Shown: in pieces, positions 62,065 through 64,000 of the stretch
Position numbering within the stretch: position 1 is the stretch's first letter
Layout: every line of letters begins with the position of its first letter
Source of the DNA: PMNU01 sp035479875
Lineage (GTDB): Bacteria; Patescibacteriota; Saccharimonadia; Saccharimonadales; UBA4665
Assembly (NCBI GenBank): GCA_035479875.1
Contig: DATIIH010000004.1
Coordinates: forward strand, 13,844 to 77,843
Direction of reading: 5' to 3'
Length of the DNA stretch: 64,000 nucleotides
The notes under the pieces: generated by a model
Database searches by the model: none
Told to the model about the DNA's origin: nothing
The model's input: the letters and a program-made list of their open reading frames with translations, nothing else
Translations under genes and position numbers: made by a program

Positions 62065-63045
62065 TCAAGTGTACTGACAGCCAAGTGATGCATCGTCTAC
62101 TGCCGTACCCACTGAACTTTGTCTTCGAGCAGCTCTTTCTTGGGTAATGTGTGCTTCCACTAATGGTTCAACATGTTCCAACGCCTCGACTAACAGGTCA
62201 AGTCCTTGGAATATTATATTGGTATCTCTTGTGGCTTCCACAGCGTCGGGCGAAATATTGAAATAGGCAGCGAGCGCACCTATGTTTGCCTCATCATGCG
62301 TAGTGCCGGTGAACGATGGGCGTAGTCGCCTTGCTGGACAGCCGCTGCTGGTAGAGCCGGGAGTATCATAGCCGCCTTCCGACTTTCCTGCTTTGTTGAC
62401 GGCATCGAGTGCTTTGAGTAGGTGTATCTTAAGCGCTGGCGTAAAGTCTACGTTGCCGGCTTCGTCAAAGGTAAACCTTAGAGGGGGCCCTCCTTCAAAC
62501 AGCTTATATGTTTTATGAAAGGACGTGGAATAGCTACGCCATCTGGCATTAGCGGTAAACGCTGCAGTGTCTACCATAGCCCTAAAGTCTGTACGATTTA
62601 GCAAATTGATAATGCTGTGAAGAGTGTCAGTTTCAAAACCTGGTACCCATTCGCGTTGGGCCGCAACCGATATATCGTATGCTAGGTGCAGTGGAAAGTG
62701 TGCCTGCGTCTCCATTCCCTCCCTCATGCTGTAAATCGTCGTACCCGCATATGTGAGCTGAGACATGATGTCATCTATTGTTTCTATGCCAACTTCCGGC
62801 ATAGTTACAGGGCAGTTCAGCAGGATCTCAGATACTCGCTGGGCCGCAGCCCAGCTTGTGGCAGGCAGCGGATATGGTGAATCAGTCATGAAGATCTCAT
62901 CTGCAGTCAAACTTGGTATGTAGGCGCGCCGTTCCGCGTAGAACGGCTCAACTGTTTCGCGGCTCACCACAACACCTACAGTACGCTGCATGTGGGCGCG
63001 AGACAGGTCACGGTCACGCTCTGACAAGAGAGCTTCGTTGGGCAT
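62065..63045 (-). CDS. Unknown 326-aa soluble protein with GCPARR motif
   Basis: No family is recognised. It is soluble and largely helical: Ala/Leu/His-rich helices around 60-150, a short beta segment LRFTFDEAGNVDFTPALK, then STSSGCPARRLRPSF at about 235-249 and a helical end. The GCPA motif recalls the 361-aa protein at 22739-23824. TATAAT (GTGTTATAATATA) ends 10 nt before the ATG, so it is probably leaderless and shares its -10 element with three other unknown genes here. Confidence 0.7.
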   Translation of the reverse strand: MPNEALLSERDRDLSRAHMQRTVGVVVSRETVEPFYAERRAYIPSLTADEIFMTDSPYPLPATSWAAAQRVSEILLNCPVTMPEVGIETIDDIMSQLTYAGTTIYSMREGMETQAHFPLHLAYDISVAAQREWVPGFETDTLHSIINLLNRTDFRAMVDTAAFTANARWRSYSTSFHKTYKLFEGGPPLRFTFDEAGNVDFTPALKIHLLKALDAVNKAGKSEGGYDTPGSTSSGCPARRLRPSFTGTTHDEANIGALAAYFNISPDAVEATRDTNIIFQGLDLLVEALEHVEPLVEAHITQERAARRQSSVGTAVDDASLGCQYT

Positions 63046-63179
63046 ATAATTATATATTATAACACAAATACGTGTTATGGGTAATGGCTATGACTACGCT
63101 ACCGCTTAGAGTCGATCATGGTGCTGGCTTTCTAGGTAGGATAAGAAGCACGCCATACTACTAAAAAACGAACAACGCG

Positions 63180-63302
63180 CTCGTCTTTTTCATTCTAAAA
63201 TGGCTGAGGAGATGGTTCGTAGTCCAAACTTCGGATGAGGAAGATTCTAAAGAGAAGGACATTGAGGAGCTACGTAGGCTTTTAAGCTATGACGAAGACT
63301 AG
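63180..63302 (+). repeat. TGGCTGAGGA module with open SDEED tail
   Basis: A weak hairpin with an A-run (T-run on the minus strand) at about 63165-63185 precedes TGGCTGAGGA (63201-63210). The plus-strand frame reads WLRRWFVVQT, then SDEEDSKEKDIEELRRLLSY and ends TAG at 63300-63302, inside the CTAG shared with the stop of the peptidase E remnant on the other strand. No ATG begins the frame; it starts after a TAA near 63156. Confidence 0.5.
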
Positions 63303-63860
63303 CCGACGACGCGCTGACCCTTGGCGTCAACCACAATAGCCTCGCCATCATGAAGTGCAATAAACGGAATATGATTGGCTATGTAGTATTCAATTGTTCT
63401 GTCAATTTCTTTGGTTTCAGGGTGGTCGGACTTATAGTGCGGCGCAATCGCATACGGCAAGATACTTAGGCATTGCCAAATTGTCGGGCCGTCTGGATAG
63501 CCTTCGGGTATAAAATCGGGTAAGTCGACCCTTCCATCGATACCTTCAAGACTCGGGCAAAGCATAAAAGGGCCCGCGCTGTAGCCCGCATAGACTAAGG
63601 CATCGCTGCTCAGCAGCTCTTTAATCACTTTGTCCGCACCACTATGGTGGTAGGCTCGGCGCAGCACAAAACCGCTGCCTCCGCGTATGTACATCAAGTC
63701 GTACTTAGTAAGCTCCGCTTTTAGTTCGGCTGCTTTACCAAAATACTGGCGCAGGTCTAATTCTATGGGATTGAGACCAATACCTTTTAGCTCGTTCATC
63801 TCACGTTCCAGCGAAAGGGCGCGGTCAGCCGGGCTTTTATAATCATCGGCATTGATAATA
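63299..63860 (-). pseudogene. pepE: Peptidase E (S51 dipeptidase) gene truncated by IS
   Basis: The frame encodes the C-terminal three quarters of a peptidase family S51 protein: IELDLRQYFG, IRGGSGFVLRRAY, the nucleophile elbow YAGYSAGP and the His-containing APHYKSDHPE. Coding similarity continues upstream of the first ATG (63799) as INADDYKSPADRALSLE, which fits the family, until the IS boundary at about 63861. The first 40 or so residues, with the initial strand and start codon, are missing. Translation from ATG 63799 would give 166 aa without the first beta-alpha unit, probably inactive. Confidence 0.72.
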
Positions 63861-64000
63861 TGTCAAGCTCCGCCTTTTCCGGACACCCTGTCTCTTTCCA
63901 GCGGAGCTGGGGTGAGGCTGGCAGCGTAAGCTGCCGGACTCATCTTGAGGCTAGTGTGAATACGGTCGTAGTTGTAGTAGTGGATGTACATGGCAATGGC
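63861..64000 (-). mobile_element. End of an insertion sequence (IS3/IS481-like), continuing past the window
   Basis: The minus strand encodes a DDE integrase C-terminus up to a TGA at 63863-63865, and the outermost bases TGTCAAGCTCCGCC (from 63861) look like the terminal inverted repeat. The element has replaced the 5' end of peptidase E. The other end is outside the window, so the repeat pair cannot be checked. Confidence 0.7.
63863..64000 (-). CDS. IS transposase, C-terminal part (5' end outside window)
   Basis: The 45 visible residues begin AIAMYIHYYNYDRIHTSLKM and continue SPAAYAASLTP. This is the C-terminal rve signature (YN..R.H.sl...P..Y) of IS3- and IS481-family transposases, containing the region after the catalytic Glu. 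The basic tail ends RVSGKGGA at the IS boundary. Confidence 0.85.
   Translation of the reverse strand, partial: AIAMYIHYYNYDRIHTSLKMSPAAYAASLTPAPLERDRVSGKGGA

Noticed and set aside
1..64000. CRISPR arrays, complete tRNA or rRNA genes
   Set aside because: No regularly spaced direct repeats and no full cloverleaf were found; only 3'-end-like tRNA fragments are present.

Overview
The window looks like a chromosome segment of a Candidate Phyla Radiation (Patescibacteria) bacterium, most likely a Saccharibacteria-type genome with about 50% GC. Reasons: a minimal type IV pilus set (pilB, pilC, prepilin), many secreted wall-anchored beta-sandwich proteins with an N-terminal signal and no outer-membrane machinery, no biosynthetic operons, short intergenic gaps, and many soluble proteins with no recognisable family. 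TGA is used as a normal stop, so the code is the standard bacterial one. The lineage is inferred from gene content only; no rRNA or complete tRNA gene was seen.

Layout. 1-3.5 kb: minus-strand pilB-pilC-prepilin operon, with a 27-bp perfect inverted repeat between pilC and the pilin. 3.6-9.8 kb: a tail-anchored acidic protein, two coupled unknown genes (one with a degenerate J-domain), an unknown 443-aa protein, a 2-phosphoglycerate-kinase-like P-loop kinase and a PLP fold-type-II enzyme. 9.9-18.7 kb: hydrolase, membrane protein, a three-gene overlapping secreted operon (TIM-barrel-like protein, 1309-aa purple-acid-phosphatase-like protein, cupredoxin), then GyrI-like, VOC and PQ-loop-like genes. 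18.7-24.4 kb: a GLUG-repeat surface protein, two unknown soluble proteins and a second VOC protein. 24.5-34.8 kb: a plus-strand surface-structure locus of about nine secreted or anchored proteins, including two DUF916-like proteins, a tail-fibre-like protein, a LytR_C-like protein and a surface protein ending in a cysteine-less thioredoxin fold. 34.9-53 kb: a signalling island with five histidine kinases, a detached sensor, one CheY-like receiver and two anchored solute-binding proteins each placed directly upstream of a kinase, plus a class C beta-lactamase-family enzyme and a patatin lipase. 53-64 kb: a mosaic of single unknown genes, an aminoglycoside-phosphotransferase-like kinase, an MFS exporter behind an attenuator-like terminator, a Doc toxin with a mini-ORF partner, gene fragments, and at the right edge a transposase that truncates a peptidase E gene.

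Two themes run through the window. First, many genes have a TATAAT-type -10 box only 7-10 nt before the start codon, so they are probably transcribed leaderless, while a smaller set has strong AGGAGG ribosome sites; several start codons are re-assigned here on that basis. Second, the 57-63.3 kb mosaic (with a further copy at 48.6 kb) holds repeated short modules made of a minus-strand terminator next to a TGGCTGGGGA word that resembles a tRNA 3' end. The signalling island is the most coherent candidate for an undescribed system: several sensors seem to converge on a single stand-alone receiver in a cell whose neighbouring genes build pili and surface fibres.
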